51,081 bases of DNA from Saprospiraceae bacterium UBA6168 (GCA_002435785.1 DIUC01000038.1:1-51081), one strand, 5' to 3'; shown: positions 40,317 to 49,877, counted from the first letter of the stretch. The notes: generated from the letters alone by a model not told the origin. Program-made: numbers and translations.

Positions 40317-41345
40317 ATGAGAGCATTGAAGCTTACCGGACTTGCCCTATTGGGCTTGATTTTATTGGCTTTGGTAATAGCTGCCTTCGTCCCCAAACAC
40401 TTAGCGTACGAACGTAGCATTGACATCAACGCTAACAAGGAGGTGGTCTTCGGCATCGCCAACGACCTGAAAACACAGGAAACCTGGGGCCCTTGGAGCA
40501 AGGAAGACCCAAGCATTCAAAACACCTACAACGAAGTGGCTGCTGGTGTAGGCCAAGTATCCTCTTGGACTTCCAAAAAGTCCGGCAACGGCTCGCAAAC
40601 CATCATCGAGTCCACCCCCCCGACAGCGATTAAGTACCGGATTGATTTTGAAGGCGAAGGCGGCGGCGACTCCGCCATGAAGTTCGACGACAGCGAGGGC
40701 GGCGGCACAAAGGCCACTTGGGCCTTCTCTTACGACGTGCCCTACCCCTTCAACCTCATGGCGGCCATGATGATGAGCGGCTCCATGAACAAGATGCTCG
40801 AAGATGGACTTGCTGGCCTCAAGGAAATGGCCGAACAGAAAGCTGCCGAAGCGCCGACCACTGGGGGCTTCGTGGTAAAACAGATGGATTTCCCTGGCCG
40901 CACCTACCTTGGCGTCCGGGAGCAGACCACCCATGAAGAAGTGGCGAAATCCACGTTTTTTGCGGACCGCTTCGGAAGGATACTGACCCTGCTCAACCAG
41001 TCCAAAATGCAGCCAGCAGGCAGCCCTGCCGGAATATACTACACTTGGGATATGGAGAAAAAGACCACCGACATGGTGGCAGCCATTCCCTTGAACAGTG
41101 GTACCGCTGTGGCTGGAGGAGCATTTAAAACCTTCGAAGTGCCCGCCTCAAAAGCATTGGTGGTGGACTACTATGGGAACTACAATAATTTTGCAGCGGC
41201 ACACGAGGCCATCGGAGCTTACATAAATGCCAACGGCTTAGTGGAAAAACCACCCGTCATTGAAGAGTACATCACCGACCCGATGTCAGAGAAGGATACG
41301 GCCAAATGGCTGACCAAGATTATCTACATGGTGGAGGGCAAATGA
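40317..41345 (+). CDS. Membrane-anchored SRPBCC and GyrI-like domain protein
   Basis: The protein has 342 residues. A single N-terminal membrane helix (about 8-26) is followed by an SRPBCC/polyketide-cyclase-like domain (about 32-175; SIDINANKEVVFGIANDLK, TWGPWSKEDP). A GyrI-like effector-binding domain (about 188-340; PGRTYLGVREQTTHEEVAKS, YYTWDME, YYGNYNNFAAAHEAIGAYI) follows. Both domains bind small hydrophobic ligands. The pairing is common in Bacteroidota and its substrate is unknown. Confidence 0.87.
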   Translation: MRALKLTGLALLGLILLALVIAAFVPKHLAYERSIDINANKEVVFGIANDLKTQETWGPWSKEDPSIQNTYNEVAAGVGQVSSWTSKKSGNGSQTIIESTPPTAIKYRIDFEGEGGGDSAMKFDDSEGGGTKATWAFSYDVPYPFNLMAAMMMSGSMNKMLEDGLAGLKEMAEQKAAEAPTTGGFVVKQMDFPGRTYLGVREQTTHEEVAKSTFFADRFGRILTLLNQSKMQPAGSPAGIYYTWDMEKKTTDMVAAIPLNSGTAVAGGAFKTFEVPASKALVVDYYGNYNNFAAAHEAIGAYINANGLVEKPPVIEEYITDPMSEKDTAKWLTKIIYMVEGK

Positions 41346-41372
41346 CGCACTGAACAACGCCCGTTTGTTTTG

Positions 41373-41419
41373 CCAAAAAAGAAAGCCCAACGTCAAATCG
41401 CTGGGCTTTCTTTTTTTGG
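41373..41419 (+). terminator. Terminator after the SRPBCC gene
   Basis: CCAAAAAAGAAAGCCCA pairs with TGGGCTTTCTTTTTTTGG around a 12-nt loop, giving a long stem and a strong T-run. Confidence 0.88.
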
Positions 41420-41464
41420 TCAATAAAATTGTCGCTTTTTGCTGGTTTTCTTTTGCCAAACGCC

Positions 41465-41472
41465 TAATTTCG
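41465..41472 (+). promoter_or_regulatory. -7 box of the 42-residue membrane protein
   Basis: TAATTTCG fits TAnnTTnG and lies 50 nt before the ATG at 41522. A TTTG about 23 nt upstream could be the -33 element. Confidence 0.4.
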
Positions 41473-41521
41473 GCTTTACGTTTTCCACATAGATTCACTA
41501 ACCAAACAATCCTTAATAATT

Positions 41522-41650
41522 ATGGCATCTAAAAGCAAAAAACGCTACGAATCAATTGACAAGCGGGACAACAGGAAGTTTCTGACCACCGTGAGTGTCG
41601 TCGTTTTGGTGGTGATGATTTTGATGTATTTCGTTTACAGGAGCATGTGA
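41522..41650 (+). CDS. Small single-span membrane protein, 42 aa
   Basis: The short frame encodes a basic N-terminus (MASKSKKRYESIDKRDNRK) followed by one hydrophobic helix (LTTVSVVVLVVMILMYFVY) and a short tail RSM. The arrangement follows the positive-inside rule, with the N-terminus in the cytoplasm. It has its own -7 box and lies between a terminator and a convergent gene, so it is a free-standing transcription unit. The function is unknown. Confidence 0.7.
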   Translation: MASKSKKRYESIDKRDNRKFLTTVSVVVLVVMILMYFVYRSM

Positions 41651-41664
41651 CCAGTCCGTGGTTT

Positions 41665-42198
41665 TCAACTGCTCATGGGCTGAAACCCTGAAAACAAGGC
41701 TCGAATTTCCGAAGCCTCTTCCGGTTTCATGCGTCCGCTGAGTACCATGCGTACCTCCCTGCGACGGGCAGCGCTTTCGTAAAGCTTCTCTTCCTCGCTG
41801 GTGAGTGGTATGACAGGTGGCACGGGCTTGGGCTTGCGGGTATCGTCTTCCAAAGCCACGAAGGTGAAGTAGGCATGGTTGCACTTCCGAGGGTCGCCGC
41901 CCTTGATGTTGGCAGCGAACACTTCCACGTAAATCTCCACGGAGGTGTTGAACGCCCTCGTGACACGGGCGTTGAGCGTCACGATGTCGCCCAAGGCGAT
42001 GGGCTTGTGGAACGAGACATGGTCAACGGAGGCCGTGACGACATGTGCTTCGCAATGCTTGCCTGCGGCAATACTCGCCACCACGTCCATCCAACGCATC
42101 AAATTGCCGCCCATGAGGTTGTGCAGCGGGTTGGTATCGTTGGGCATCACCATCTCCGTCATCACGGCAGCTGATTCGCTTACTTTTTTTGGCTTCAT
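41665..42198 (-). CDS. Acyl-CoA thioesterase (hotdog, BFIT/BACH-like)
   Basis: The protein has 177 residues. The hotdog helix reads NPLHNLMGGNLMRWMDVVAS with the catalytic Asp in MPNDTNPLHN. The strands DHVSFHKPIALGDIVTLNARV and VEVFAANI follow. Such enzymes hydrolyse medium- to long-chain acyl-CoA in the cytosol. The C-terminal 45 residues are a charged helical extension. Confidence 0.9.
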   Translation of the reverse strand: MKPKKVSESAAVMTEMVMPNDTNPLHNLMGGNLMRWMDVVASIAAGKHCEAHVVTASVDHVSFHKPIALGDIVTLNARVTRAFNTSVEIYVEVFAANIKGGDPRKCNHAYFTFVALEDDTRKPKPVPPVIPLTSEEEKLYESAARRREVRMVLSGRMKPEEASEIRALFSGFQPMSS

Positions 42199-42224
42199 TT
42201 ACTTGTTGATTGACACGGAGCGGC

Positions 42225-42635
42225 CTATTTTATCATGACTCCCCTACGCTGTAACACAGGAATGTTCGTGAAGTTTTCTTGTGCGATGCTTCCTCGCACG
42301 AACACGTACTTCTTGTCGTACATATAGCCGTCGAAGGTGAAACTGACCCAGTACTCGTTGGCGATGTCAAAAAGCTTGGTCTGGATAGGCTCAATCAGGT
42401 GGGCCTGCAGTGGGCCAACTTCGTTGAAAAAATGGCGCAGGACAGTCGTCTTCATCTGCTCCCCATCCAGTTCGCCGTAGCCCCTGGAGTTTATGAGTAC
42501 GTTTTCTATCGGCGCCTCCTTTAGGTTCAATAGATAAACATCCCACATTTCTTCTTCTTGGATGTTTTCTTCAAACCTTGGCAAGATGGCGATGGCCAGT
42601 TCTTCCACTTTGTATTCTGGAATATCCTTTTTCAT
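42225..42635 (-). CDS. Conserved-looking protein of unknown function, 136 aa
   Basis: I start at the ATG at 42635 (MKKDIPEYKVEELAIAILP). It is an acidic cytoplasmic alpha/beta protein with no recognised motif (MWDVYLLNLKEAPIENVLI, SFTFDGYMYDKKYVFVRGSI). This pattern is widespread in Bacteroidota, but I cannot name a function. It follows in the same direction as the thioesterase and may be co-transcribed. Confidence 0.72.
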   Translation of the reverse strand: MKKDIPEYKVEELAIAILPRFEENIQEEEMWDVYLLNLKEAPIENVLINSRGYGELDGEQMKTTVLRHFFNEVGPLQAHLIEPIQTKLFDIANEYWVSFTFDGYMYDKKYVFVRGSIAQENFTNIPVLQRRGVMIK

Positions 42636-42798
42636 GGGCCATGAATGCTGTTTGTGCAGAAGCTGCGCTGCGAATCGTTTTCTTGGGTGCTGATTTCGTA
42701 CGTAAGGCATTGACTACCAATTTTTTACAAAAAGCAGCATTAAAAAAACCAATTGTCAAGCAGCGCCGTCGGCAGTTGAAGAAATAGAAAAACATTGT

Positions 42799-43515
42799 TC
42801 ACGCAAATTCAAAGCCGAAAAGCTCGGCAAAATGGCGTCGCAGTTTTTCCTTTACCTCGTTCTCGTCAACAGTATGCCCCAGCTCTTTAGCCAGGGAAGT
42901 AACGTCTTTGTCCCGGTCGTTGATGCCACATGGCACGATGTGGCGAAAGTAGTTCAGGTCGGTGTTCACGTTGAAAGCGAACCCATGCATCGTCACCCAG
43001 CGGCTGAGGTGTACGCCGATGGCGCAGATTTTCCGCTGAGGGAGCCAGCCCTTTTGCGGCAGCCAAACGCCCGTGTACGCTTTGATGCGGCAGGCATCGT
43101 CAATGCCGTACTCGGCCAAGGTGCGTATGACGGCCTCTTCCAGGTAGCGCACATAGCGGTGCACGTCCGTAAAAAACTCGTCGAGGTCAAAAATCGGATA
43201 GCCGACTACCTGCCCCGGCCCGTGGTACGTGATGTCGCCGCCCCGGTTTATTTTAAAGAACTCGATGCCCTTTTCCCGCAAGCCCTCCTCGTCCAGCAAC
43301 AGGTTCGATTCGGCGCCGCTACGGCCCAGCGTCATCACCGGTGGATGCTCACAAAACAGCAGGTGGTGACTGATGGGCAACAGTGGCTCGCCCCGCTCCT
43401 TGCGCTCCCGGTTCTGCCGCTTGCGGCGGATGGCCTCGTCGTGCAGCCCTTGCTGGAAGTCCCAAGCCGCTTGGTACGAAATGCTGCCCAAATCTTTGAA
43501 AATGACCTTTTGCAT
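42799..43515 (-). CDS. lipB: Octanoyl-[acyl-carrier protein]:protein transferase
   Basis: LipB moves octanoate from acyl carrier protein to lipoyl domains. I start at the ATG at 43515 (MQKVIFKDLGSISYQAAW). Signatures are RGGDITYHGPGQVVGYPIFDL, the catalytic Lys in QRKICAIGVHLSRWVTMHGFAFNVN and the Cys in IVPCGINDRDVTSL-like sequence. The length of 238 residues is normal. Confidence 0.95.
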   Translation of the reverse strand: MQKVIFKDLGSISYQAAWDFQQGLHDEAIRRKRQNRERKERGEPLLPISHHLLFCEHPPVMTLGRSGAESNLLLDEEGLREKGIEFFKINRGGDITYHGPGQVVGYPIFDLDEFFTDVHRYVRYLEEAVIRTLAEYGIDDACRIKAYTGVWLPQKGWLPQRKICAIGVHLSRWVTMHGFAFNVNTDLNYFRHIVPCGINDRDKDVTSLAKELGHTVDENEVKEKLRRHFAELFGFEFA

Positions 43516-43620
43516 AAAACAGTGGGCAGGGGAAAAGCCCCTACCTTTTCTGAAAAGCGGTGCGAAGATAAACATTCCAAGGAAAAATCAAAATCTCCTG
43601 ACAACGCGTTTTTCACAATG

Positions 43621-44355
43621 TTACTGGGGTGTTTTTGAATTGTAAACTTCCGTCACTATTGGCTTCAAAACCGCTGTCCACTTGGCGTAGCCGCTGGCGT
43701 TCAGGTGCAGTTTGTCCTCGACGAAAAGCGAGGGGTCAGGCTCGCCATTTGCCCCCAATAGCTCCTTTCCAGTGTCCACATAGCGCAGGTTGGGTCGGTT
43801 CTGGGCAAATACTTCCACCATAGAATTGAACTGCTGGAAATTCTTCCAAAGTGCCCACCGGCTGGCCGAGGGCTTGGCCGAGAGTGCCACAACGGTGGCG
43901 TTGGGGAGGTTCTTCTCCGTTTCGCCAATGAATTTTTTGAAGTTCTGGAAGGCCACCTGTGGGGGCGTCTCACTGGCCATGTCGTTTTCGCCACAGTAAT
44001 AGACGATGACGTTCGGCTGGTATTTGTAAACAATGCGCTTGGCGTAGTGCACCACCTCCGGGGTGGTAGAGCCGCCAAAGCCTCGGTTGATGACAGGCAG
44101 CGGTGCAAAGTCCTGTGCCAATGTGCCCCAAAGCCTAAAGCTTGAACTTCCCACGAACAGTACCCCGCCCTTCGGGGGCATCTGTGCTTGGTCGGCCTCC
44201 TCAAACTTTTTGATTTCCTCCTCAAAACGGTCAATCTTCGTTGAATCGCCGCGGGGAATCATGGAGGCTTGGCTGTACTTGCCTGATTCGTTCTTACAGC
44301 TAAAAATAGCGGCCAACAACATGGTCAGCAGGGTGAAAACGAGGTATTTTTTCAT
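43621..44355 (-). CDS. SGNH/GDSL-family hydrolase lipoprotein
   Basis: The protein has 244 residues with a lipobox (LLAAIFSCKNES). The four SGNH blocks are present: Ser in VLFVGSSSFRLWG, Gly in INRGFGGSTTP, Asn in YYCGENDMAS and the Asp/His pair in DKLHLNASGY. It is an envelope esterase or lipase whose substrate is unknown. It may deacetylate polysaccharide, which is a common role. Confidence 0.9.
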   Translation of the reverse strand: MKKYLVFTLLTMLLAAIFSCKNESGKYSQASMIPRGDSTKIDRFEEEIKKFEEADQAQMPPKGGVLFVGSSSFRLWGTLAQDFAPLPVINRGFGGSTTPEVVHYAKRIVYKYQPNVIVYYCGENDMASETPPQVAFQNFKKFIGETEKNLPNATVVALSAKPSASRWALWKNFQQFNSMVEVFAQNRPNLRYVDTGKELLGANGEPDPSLFVEDKLHLNASGYAKWTAVLKPIVTEVYNSKTPQ

Positions 44356-44533
44356 GATGAAATTGTTTAGGAAGTGCTTGCGGAGTGTTGGAAGATTGGC
44401 CTAACAAGCGAATTGGGTGGGGAAATAGGCAACACGCCAGTAAATCAAAAAACCAGCATCCCGACAGGCCAAGTTAATGGTTTTTGAGCGATTAGAGCCA
44501 TTTTTTAAAATCTCCTGCAAAGCGGCCAATCGC

Positions 44534-45790
44534 TCAGTTGGCAGGGGCCACCTCAAAGCCCAAAGTCCTCAAATCCTCCCAGAATCTTGGGTACGACTTC
44601 TCCACCACGCCCGGTGCTTCTATCATTATCTCCCCAAGCATGGCCAGCGGCGCAAAGGCCATGGCCATGCGGTGGTCTTCATAAGTATAGAAAAGTGGCG
44701 AGCCTTCCACCACGGCCTTGCCTTCCACCATGAAAAACTCCTTGTCCGATTTTTTGGCAAAACGGTCGGGCAGCTTAGAGAGGAAGACCTGCACCTTGGC
44801 CAGTTCGGTTTGCAGGGCAGCGATTCGGTCGGCCTCCTTGATGCGCAGCGTTTCCAGACCGCTGAACAGCCCGTGTACGCCAAGGCCACCACATACCACG
44901 GCCAGCGTCTGCGCCACATCGGGGCAGGGCAGGAAATCCCACTCGAAGAAGGGCTTTGGGCTAACAGGCAACTTGGATAGGTGTACCGTGCCTTTGTGGA
45001 ATAGCGATTCCACGCCGAAGGCCTGCATCATGCCGGCCAGCACCGAGTCGCCCTGCATGCTTTCTTGAAAAAGTCCGTGGAGGCGCAGGTCGCAGCGGTC
45101 GGAGAAGGCTGCCATGGCGTAATAGTACGAGGCTGCCGACCAGTCCGCTTCCACGGAGAACGGCCTCGGTTGGTATCTTCCCGGCTGCACTTTTATGACG
45201 TCGCCCTCCCAGCCATGCCCGATGCCGAAATAAGCCATCATGTGCAGCGTCATTTCGAGGTAGGGGCGGGAGACGAGGTTGCCCACCAGTTCCAGTTCTA
45301 TACCATTGGGCAGCGTGGGCGCTATCATCAGCAATGCCGAAAGGTACTGGCTACTGGTGTCGGCGGGTATGGACAGTTGGTTATTGGCGCCAAGTCCATT
45401 TGGCGAGTGGATGCGCAGGGGCGGGTAGCCCTCGTTTTCGAGGTATTCGATGTTTGCGCCGAGCTTGCGCAATGCGTCCACCAGCAAACGGATGGGGCGT
45501 TGCTTCATGCGTTCCGTGCCAGTGAGAGTGCGGCTGCCCTCCTGGGTGGCCAAGTAGGCCGTCAGGAACCGGAAGGTCGTGCCAGCGGCGCCTGCGTCCA
45601 GCACTTCGGCGTCGGAGGCCAATAGCTGCTGCATGAGCTGCGTGTCCAAGGAGGTGGAAAGGTGCTTTATCTCAAAATGCTCACCGCACAAGGCACGGAT
45701 GAGGAGCGCCCGGTTGCTGATGCTCTTGGAGCCGTCGAGGTGGATGTCGCCTTGGAGGTGGCGAGTGGGCTTGGAGAGTTTGAATGTCAT
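44534..45790 (-). CDS. aroA: 3-phosphoshikimate 1-carboxyvinyltransferase (EPSP synthase)
   Basis: AroA joins PEP to shikimate-3-phosphate in aromatic amino acid synthesis. The protein has 418 residues. K22 and R27 lie in DGSKSISNRALLIRAL. The PEP-loop region AGAAGTTFRFLTAYL and KEADRIAALQTEL are present. The loop begins AGAAGTT rather than the common GNAGTA/T, which is usual in this lineage. Confidence 0.95.
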   Translation of the reverse strand: MTFKLSKPTRHLQGDIHLDGSKSISNRALLIRALCGEHFEIKHLSTSLDTQLMQQLLASDAEVLDAGAAGTTFRFLTAYLATQEGSRTLTGTERMKQRPIRLLVDALRKLGANIEYLENEGYPPLRIHSPNGLGANNQLSIPADTSSQYLSALLMIAPTLPNGIELELVGNLVSRPYLEMTLHMMAYFGIGHGWEGDVIKVQPGRYQPRPFSVEADWSAASYYYAMAAFSDRCDLRLHGLFQESMQGDSVLAGMMQAFGVESLFHKGTVHLSKLPVSPKPFFEWDFLPCPDVAQTLAVVCGGLGVHGLFSGLETLRIKEADRIAALQTELAKVQVFLSKLPDRFAKKSDKEFFMVEGKAVVEGSPLFYTYEDHRMAMAFAPLAMLGEIMIEAPGVVEKSYPRFWEDLRTLGFEVAPAN

Positions 45791-45887
45791 ATTCTTTGCT
45801 CGTGAAGTTCTATTTTGAGCATCAACAGTTATATCGGAGCCCTTTCATTTCCAATTGGAGGACACAAATTGTGGCCTCCAATTTCTT

Positions 45888-46904
45888 TCAAAACCGCCCC
45901 GCTGCCTCCAAGTAAATCACCTCCAGCAGCGTCTGCCCCACTGCCCGGAGTGCCCGCACGTCAATGATGCCCATGTCGTCGTTGTGGGTGTGCCAATGGG
46001 CACCAAAGCCCGTCTGCGTGTCGCCGGACTTGCCAATGATGTCAATCATCGGAATCTTAGCGATGGTGTTCACGAAGTAGTGGTCATCGGTGACGGGGCC
46101 GGACTTGTCCTCCACGAAATAGTTGGTGTAGCCAAGATTTTGGGCAATTTTCCAGACCTTGTTCATCACGTCCGGGGCGAAGTTCATGCTGACGCCTTCT
46201 TTGGTGAAACGGGCGTTCTTTGCGCCCACCATGTCGAGCAGGATGCCGTACTTGGGGCTGTATCCGCTAGGTACGAGGTTGCGTGACCAGTGCTGGGAGC
46301 CGAGGCACCAACTGGTGGGGTTTGGCTTTTCGTCGCTGTCGTCGCCGTGGTCCTCGGCATCGAACAGCACGAAGTCAACTCCGAGGTCTGCAGGGTTGGC
46401 CTGCAAGGTCCGGGCGATTTCGAGGAGAACGCCCACGCCGCTGCCGCCGTCGTCGGCACCGAGGATTGGCTCTTTTTTTCGATCGGTGGCCAGTGGTGAG
46501 TCGGCAATGTGGCGGCTGTCCCAGTGGGCGGCCAAGAGGATGCGTTTTGCCGCTTCGGGCTTGTACTGTGCGATGATGTTGACGCCATTGAGCACTTTGC
46601 CAGTATAAGCCGTGGCGGTGAACGGCTGCTCTGTGACCTTCAGGCCGTAAGCTGTGAACTGCCCGACGAGCCAGTCTTTGCAGCGCTTATGTGCGTCTGT
46701 GTTGGGCACACGAGGGCCAAAAGCAACCTGTTTTGCCACAAAGGCAAAGGCGGAATCCCGCTCGAATTTGGGCACCGCCAAGGGTTGTATATCCGCCACG
46801 TCAGTCGTAGAATTATTGGAGCCGTTGGAGTCGCTTTTGCAGCCAATGGCCGAGAGCATCAGCCCCACCATTGCCGCAAGGCCGAAATTTTTGATAAAAC
46901 TCAT
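45888..46904 (-). CDS. M28-family lipoprotein, glutaminyl-peptide cyclotransferase-like
   Basis: The protein has 338 residues and a lipobox (MLSAIGCKSD). The zinc-peptidase fold has HWDSRHIAD, GADDGGSGVGVLLE (bridging Asp), DAEDHGDDSD (Glu) and HWHTHNDDM (His). The layout with DGGSG and WHT resembles glutaminyl cyclases more than aminopeptidases. Cyclisation of N-terminal Gln would stabilise exported proteins, and T9SS cargo often has such a terminus. Its ATG overlaps the stop of the DUF4199 gene by 4 bp, so the two are translationally coupled. Confidence 0.88.
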   Translation of the reverse strand: MSFIKNFGLAAMVGLMLSAIGCKSDSNGSNNSTTDVADIQPLAVPKFERDSAFAFVAKQVAFGPRVPNTDAHKRCKDWLVGQFTAYGLKVTEQPFTATAYTGKVLNGVNIIAQYKPEAAKRILLAAHWDSRHIADSPLATDRKKEPILGADDGGSGVGVLLEIARTLQANPADLGVDFVLFDAEDHGDDSDEKPNPTSWCLGSQHWSRNLVPSGYSPKYGILLDMVGAKNARFTKEGVSMNFAPDVMNKVWKIAQNLGYTNYFVEDKSGPVTDDHYFVNTIAKIPMIDIIGKSGDTQTGFGAHWHTHNDDMGIIDVRALRAVGQTLLEVIYLEAAGRF

Positions 46905-47353
46905 GCTTTGTTGATGCTTTTGCTGGTAAACAGCGGAAAAATGAGACAGAATAGCCCGCCGAAGAGGAAGGCACTGACCAAGTTCTCCATCAAGAAGGTA
47001 TTGACGGGGTCTTTGCCAAAATTATTGCTGGCAACGAAGGCGCCGTAGCCCGGGTTCAGGTATTCGATGTAAAGGTATAGGACGAAGCAACTGATGGGGA
47101 TGAAAATCAGGGTCATCCGGGCAGCCGTCCAGAAGCCTTCGCTCCAGGACATGACGCCGTTGTAGTCCAAGTCACGCTTCTCCTTGGTGACCATGTAGTA
47201 GGTAATGATGAAAGTCAGTGCACTTACGATGGCGCCGACCAATTCTGCCGAGCCGATTTTTTCGGCGGTAAAAAGCCCCAAGGCTTGCGCCAGCAACAGC
47301 CAAAGCAGAATGACAACGGTCGAGATGATGGCCCATTTAGTTTCTACCCTCAT
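46901..47353 (-). CDS. DUF4199 membrane protein
   Basis: I start at the ATG at 47353 (MRVETKWAIISTVVILLWLL). The protein has 150 residues and four membrane helices, with KEKRDLDYNGVMSWSEGFWTAARM after the second. This is the DUF4199 pattern of Bacteroidota; the role is unknown. Overlap with the M28 gene suggests a shared operon. Confidence 0.88.
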   Translation of the reverse strand: MRVETKWAIISTVVILLWLLLAQALGLFTAEKIGSAELVGAIVSALTFIITYYMVTKEKRDLDYNGVMSWSEGFWTAARMTLIFIPISCFVLYLYIEYLNPGYGAFVASNNFGKDPVNTFLMENLVSAFLFGGLFCLIFPLFTSKSINKA

Positions 47354-47471
47354 GGTGTTTGTTTTTAATGGTGAAATGATTGGTTCGCAGGGTGGTGAAA
47401 TCCAAAGTCTGAATTGTAGGTAAACTGAATTTCTCAATCAATACCAGCCATATCGAATTAGGCAGTCAGTG

Positions 47472-49694
47472 TCAATCAATCCTCGTCACCGTTTCCACAA
47501 AGTCCAATTTTTTCAGGGTGCGCATGACGACGTTGAGCTGCTCCCGGTTGAGGACCAGCAAGCTGATTTTGCCTTCGTAATAGCCTTGGTCGCCGCCTTC
47601 GATGTGGAAGGAGCGGATGTTGACGCCGAGACCGCCTATCTCTTTGGTCAGCCGTTCGATGACTCCGATGCCCTCATCCACGCCCGTGATTTTTAGGTCC
47701 ACGATGAATTTTGTGTCCGTATTGACCACCCACTCGGCCTTCATTACCCGGTATCCGTATTTTGCCAACAGGTTGGTCGCGTTGGAGCAGTTGGTGCGGT
47801 GAATTTTCAGGCCCTCTTTTGCCGTCAGGAAAGCAAAGATGTCGTCGCCCTGCACGGGGTTGCAGCAAAGTGCGAGCTTGTAGTGGTAAAGCTCAGCGGG
47901 TTCACCATTTACAAGGATTTTCGTCTTTGCCGAAATCTTGCCCTTGGCGGGCTGTTGCTCCTGCTTCTTGTCCACCTCGCCAGCCGGTGCTTCCTTCACG
48001 ATTTCCACCAGCTTTTGGTCCTTTACGTCAAAGGTCTTGAACGTGTCTATCAAGTTAATCTCCTCCGTGGCAATGGCGAAGTAGAGGTCAATATGCGAGT
48101 TGAGGCCAAAATACTTCACCAAAGTCTCCACGCCTTGGTCGAAGTTCACCTTCATGTTGTTGAACTTGCGCTGCAACGCTTCTTTGCCCAGTTCGCCGGT
48201 CTTGCGGCGCTCCTCCTTCATGGCGTTGCGTATCTTGGAGCGGGCCTTGCCCGTCACCACGAATTTCAGCCAGCCCTCGTTCGGCTTTTGGTTCTTGTCG
48301 GTGACGACCTCCACCTTGTCGCCCATGTTGAGCTTGTAGCCCATTGGCACGATGCGGTTGTTGACCTTGACGGCCCGGCAGCGGTAGCCGATGTCGGTGT
48401 GGATATGGAAGGCGAAGTCGAGCGCAGTGGCGCCTTTCGGCAAATTTATCATGTCGCCACGGGGCGTTACGGCGAAAATCTCTTCGGAGTACAGGTTGTT
48501 CTTAAAGTCGCTGACAAACTCCAGGGCGTCGGAGTTTGGGTTCTCCATCAGCTCTCGCACTTGGTCGAGCCACTTCTCGTACACGTCCGGTTGGTTGTTG
48601 ATGCCCTTGTATTTCCAGTGGGCGGCAAAGCCCCGCTCGGCGATTTCGTCCATGCGCTCGGAGCGGATTTGCACTTCCACGAACCGCCCCCCTGGGCCGA
48701 TGACCGTCGTATGCAGCGACTCATAGCCATTTGATTTTGGCACCGTCACCCAATCCTTCAGCCGCTCCGGGATAGGCTTGTAAATATCGGTAACAACGGA
48801 ATAGGCCGTCCAGCAGAGGGTCTTTTCCCGGCGGCGCTCCACGTCCAGTACGATGCGCACGGCGAAAATGTCGTACACCTGCTCGAAGGGGGTGTCTTTG
48901 GTTTTGATTTTGTTGTAGATCGACGATACCGACTTTGGCCGCCCAAAGCAGCGGTACTTCATGCCAGCCTCGTCCAGCTCATCTTTTATGGGCTGAAGAA
49001 ATTTTTCGATGTACTCAGCCCGCTCCTCCTCTGAGGCATTGAGTTTCTGGTTGATTTCATCGAAAGTTTCCGGCTCCATTATTTTCAGGCAAAGGTCCTG
49101 GAACTCGGAGCGGACATTGTATAGGCCGAGGCGGTGAGCCAGTGGGGCGTAGATAAAACTGGTCTCTGCTGCTATTTTTAGTTGCTTATGGCGGGGCATG
49201 GAGCCGAGCGTCCGCATGTTATGCATCCGGTCGGCCATTTTGATGAGCACCACCCGCACATCAATCACCAAGGTGCTGATGACCTTTCGGAAATTCTCCG
49301 CCTGTGGGCTTTCCGAGGTCGCTGTGCCGTCGAGCTTGGTGAGGCCGTCCACTATCACGGCGATTTTTTCGCCAAATTCCAACTTGATTTGCTCCAAGGT
49401 GTAGTCCGTGTCCTCCACCACGTCGTGTAGCAGGGCGCAAACGGCGGCGGTAGGCCCCAGCCCTATTTCCTCAATGCAAATGATGGCCACCTCAATGGGG
49501 TGCGTGATGTACGGCTCGCCGGACTTGCGGCGCTGGAGCGAGTGCGCTTCGGCAGCCAGTTCAAAAGCCTTGCGTACTTGGTCGTGGTCTTCCTGGTCCA
49601 TCTTGCCATCCAAGGTGCGCAATAGCCGCCGGTAGGCACTGTGTATCAGTGCGGTATCATCTTGGCTGACTTCTGCAACGAGTGGTGGCGGCAT
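47472..49694 (-). CDS. rel: Bifunctional (p)ppGpp synthetase/hydrolase
   Basis: The protein has 740 residues. The HD hydrolase is intact (H65, H90-D91 in LLHDVVEDT). The synthetase has the SNGYESLHTTVIGP motif. A TGS domain (VTPRGDMINLPKGATALDFA) and a C-terminal ACT domain (IGVIERLTKEIGGLGVNIRS) follow. It controls the stringent response. The mRNA leader of about 175 nt contains long inverted repeats. Confidence 0.96.
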   Translation of the reverse strand: MPPPLVAEVSQDDTALIHSAYRRLLRTLDGKMDQEDHDQVRKAFELAAEAHSLQRRKSGEPYITHPIEVAIICIEEIGLGPTAAVCALLHDVVEDTDYTLEQIKLEFGEKIAVIVDGLTKLDGTATSESPQAENFRKVISTLVIDVRVVLIKMADRMHNMRTLGSMPRHKQLKIAAETSFIYAPLAHRLGLYNVRSEFQDLCLKIMEPETFDEINQKLNASEEERAEYIEKFLQPIKDELDEAGMKYRCFGRPKSVSSIYNKIKTKDTPFEQVYDIFAVRIVLDVERRREKTLCWTAYSVVTDIYKPIPERLKDWVTVPKSNGYESLHTTVIGPGGRFVEVQIRSERMDEIAERGFAAHWKYKGINNQPDVYEKWLDQVRELMENPNSDALEFVSDFKNNLYSEEIFAVTPRGDMINLPKGATALDFAFHIHTDIGYRCRAVKVNNRIVPMGYKLNMGDKVEVVTDKNQKPNEGWLKFVVTGKARSKIRNAMKEERRKTGELGKEALQRKFNNMKVNFDQGVETLVKYFGLNSHIDLYFAIATEEINLIDTFKTFDVKDQKLVEIVKEAPAGEVDKKQEQQPAKGKISAKTKILVNGEPAELYHYKLALCCNPVQGDDIFAFLTAKEGLKIHRTNCSNATNLLAKYGYRVMKAEWVVNTDTKFIVDLKITGVDEGIGVIERLTKEIGGLGVNIRSFHIEGGDQGYYEGKISLLVLNREQLNVVMRTLKKLDFVETVTRID

Positions 49695-49699
49695 TTTCT

Positions 49700-49850
49700 T
49701 TGAGAGTTTGAGAAGGTGAGGGGTTGAGAGTTTGAGAAGGTGAGGGGTGAGGATTTGAGAAGGTGGGGAGGGATGCTACATTTCTGCTCTCAACCTCCGC
49801 ACACTCTCAAATCCTCCATCTCTCAACCCCTCACGCTCTCAACCCCTCCG
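49700..49850 (-). repeat. Direct and inverted repeats in the rel leader
   Basis: TTGAGAGTTTGAGAAGGTGAGGGG is repeated exactly at 49700-49723 and 49724-49747, with a partial third copy to 49768. The complementary form lies further upstream. GTGAGGGGTTGAGAG at 49716-49730 matches the reverse complement of 49820-49834 perfectly over 15 bases. In the mRNA this would form a long stem just before the rel start codon. Confidence 0.75.
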
Positions 49851-49877
49851 CAACGGAATATAATTCTGCTCGTATTG

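Noticed and set aside
49700..49850. CRISPR-like array
   Set aside because: The repeats are directly adjacent without unique spacers and have an inverted counterpart, which fits a leader structure rather than an array.
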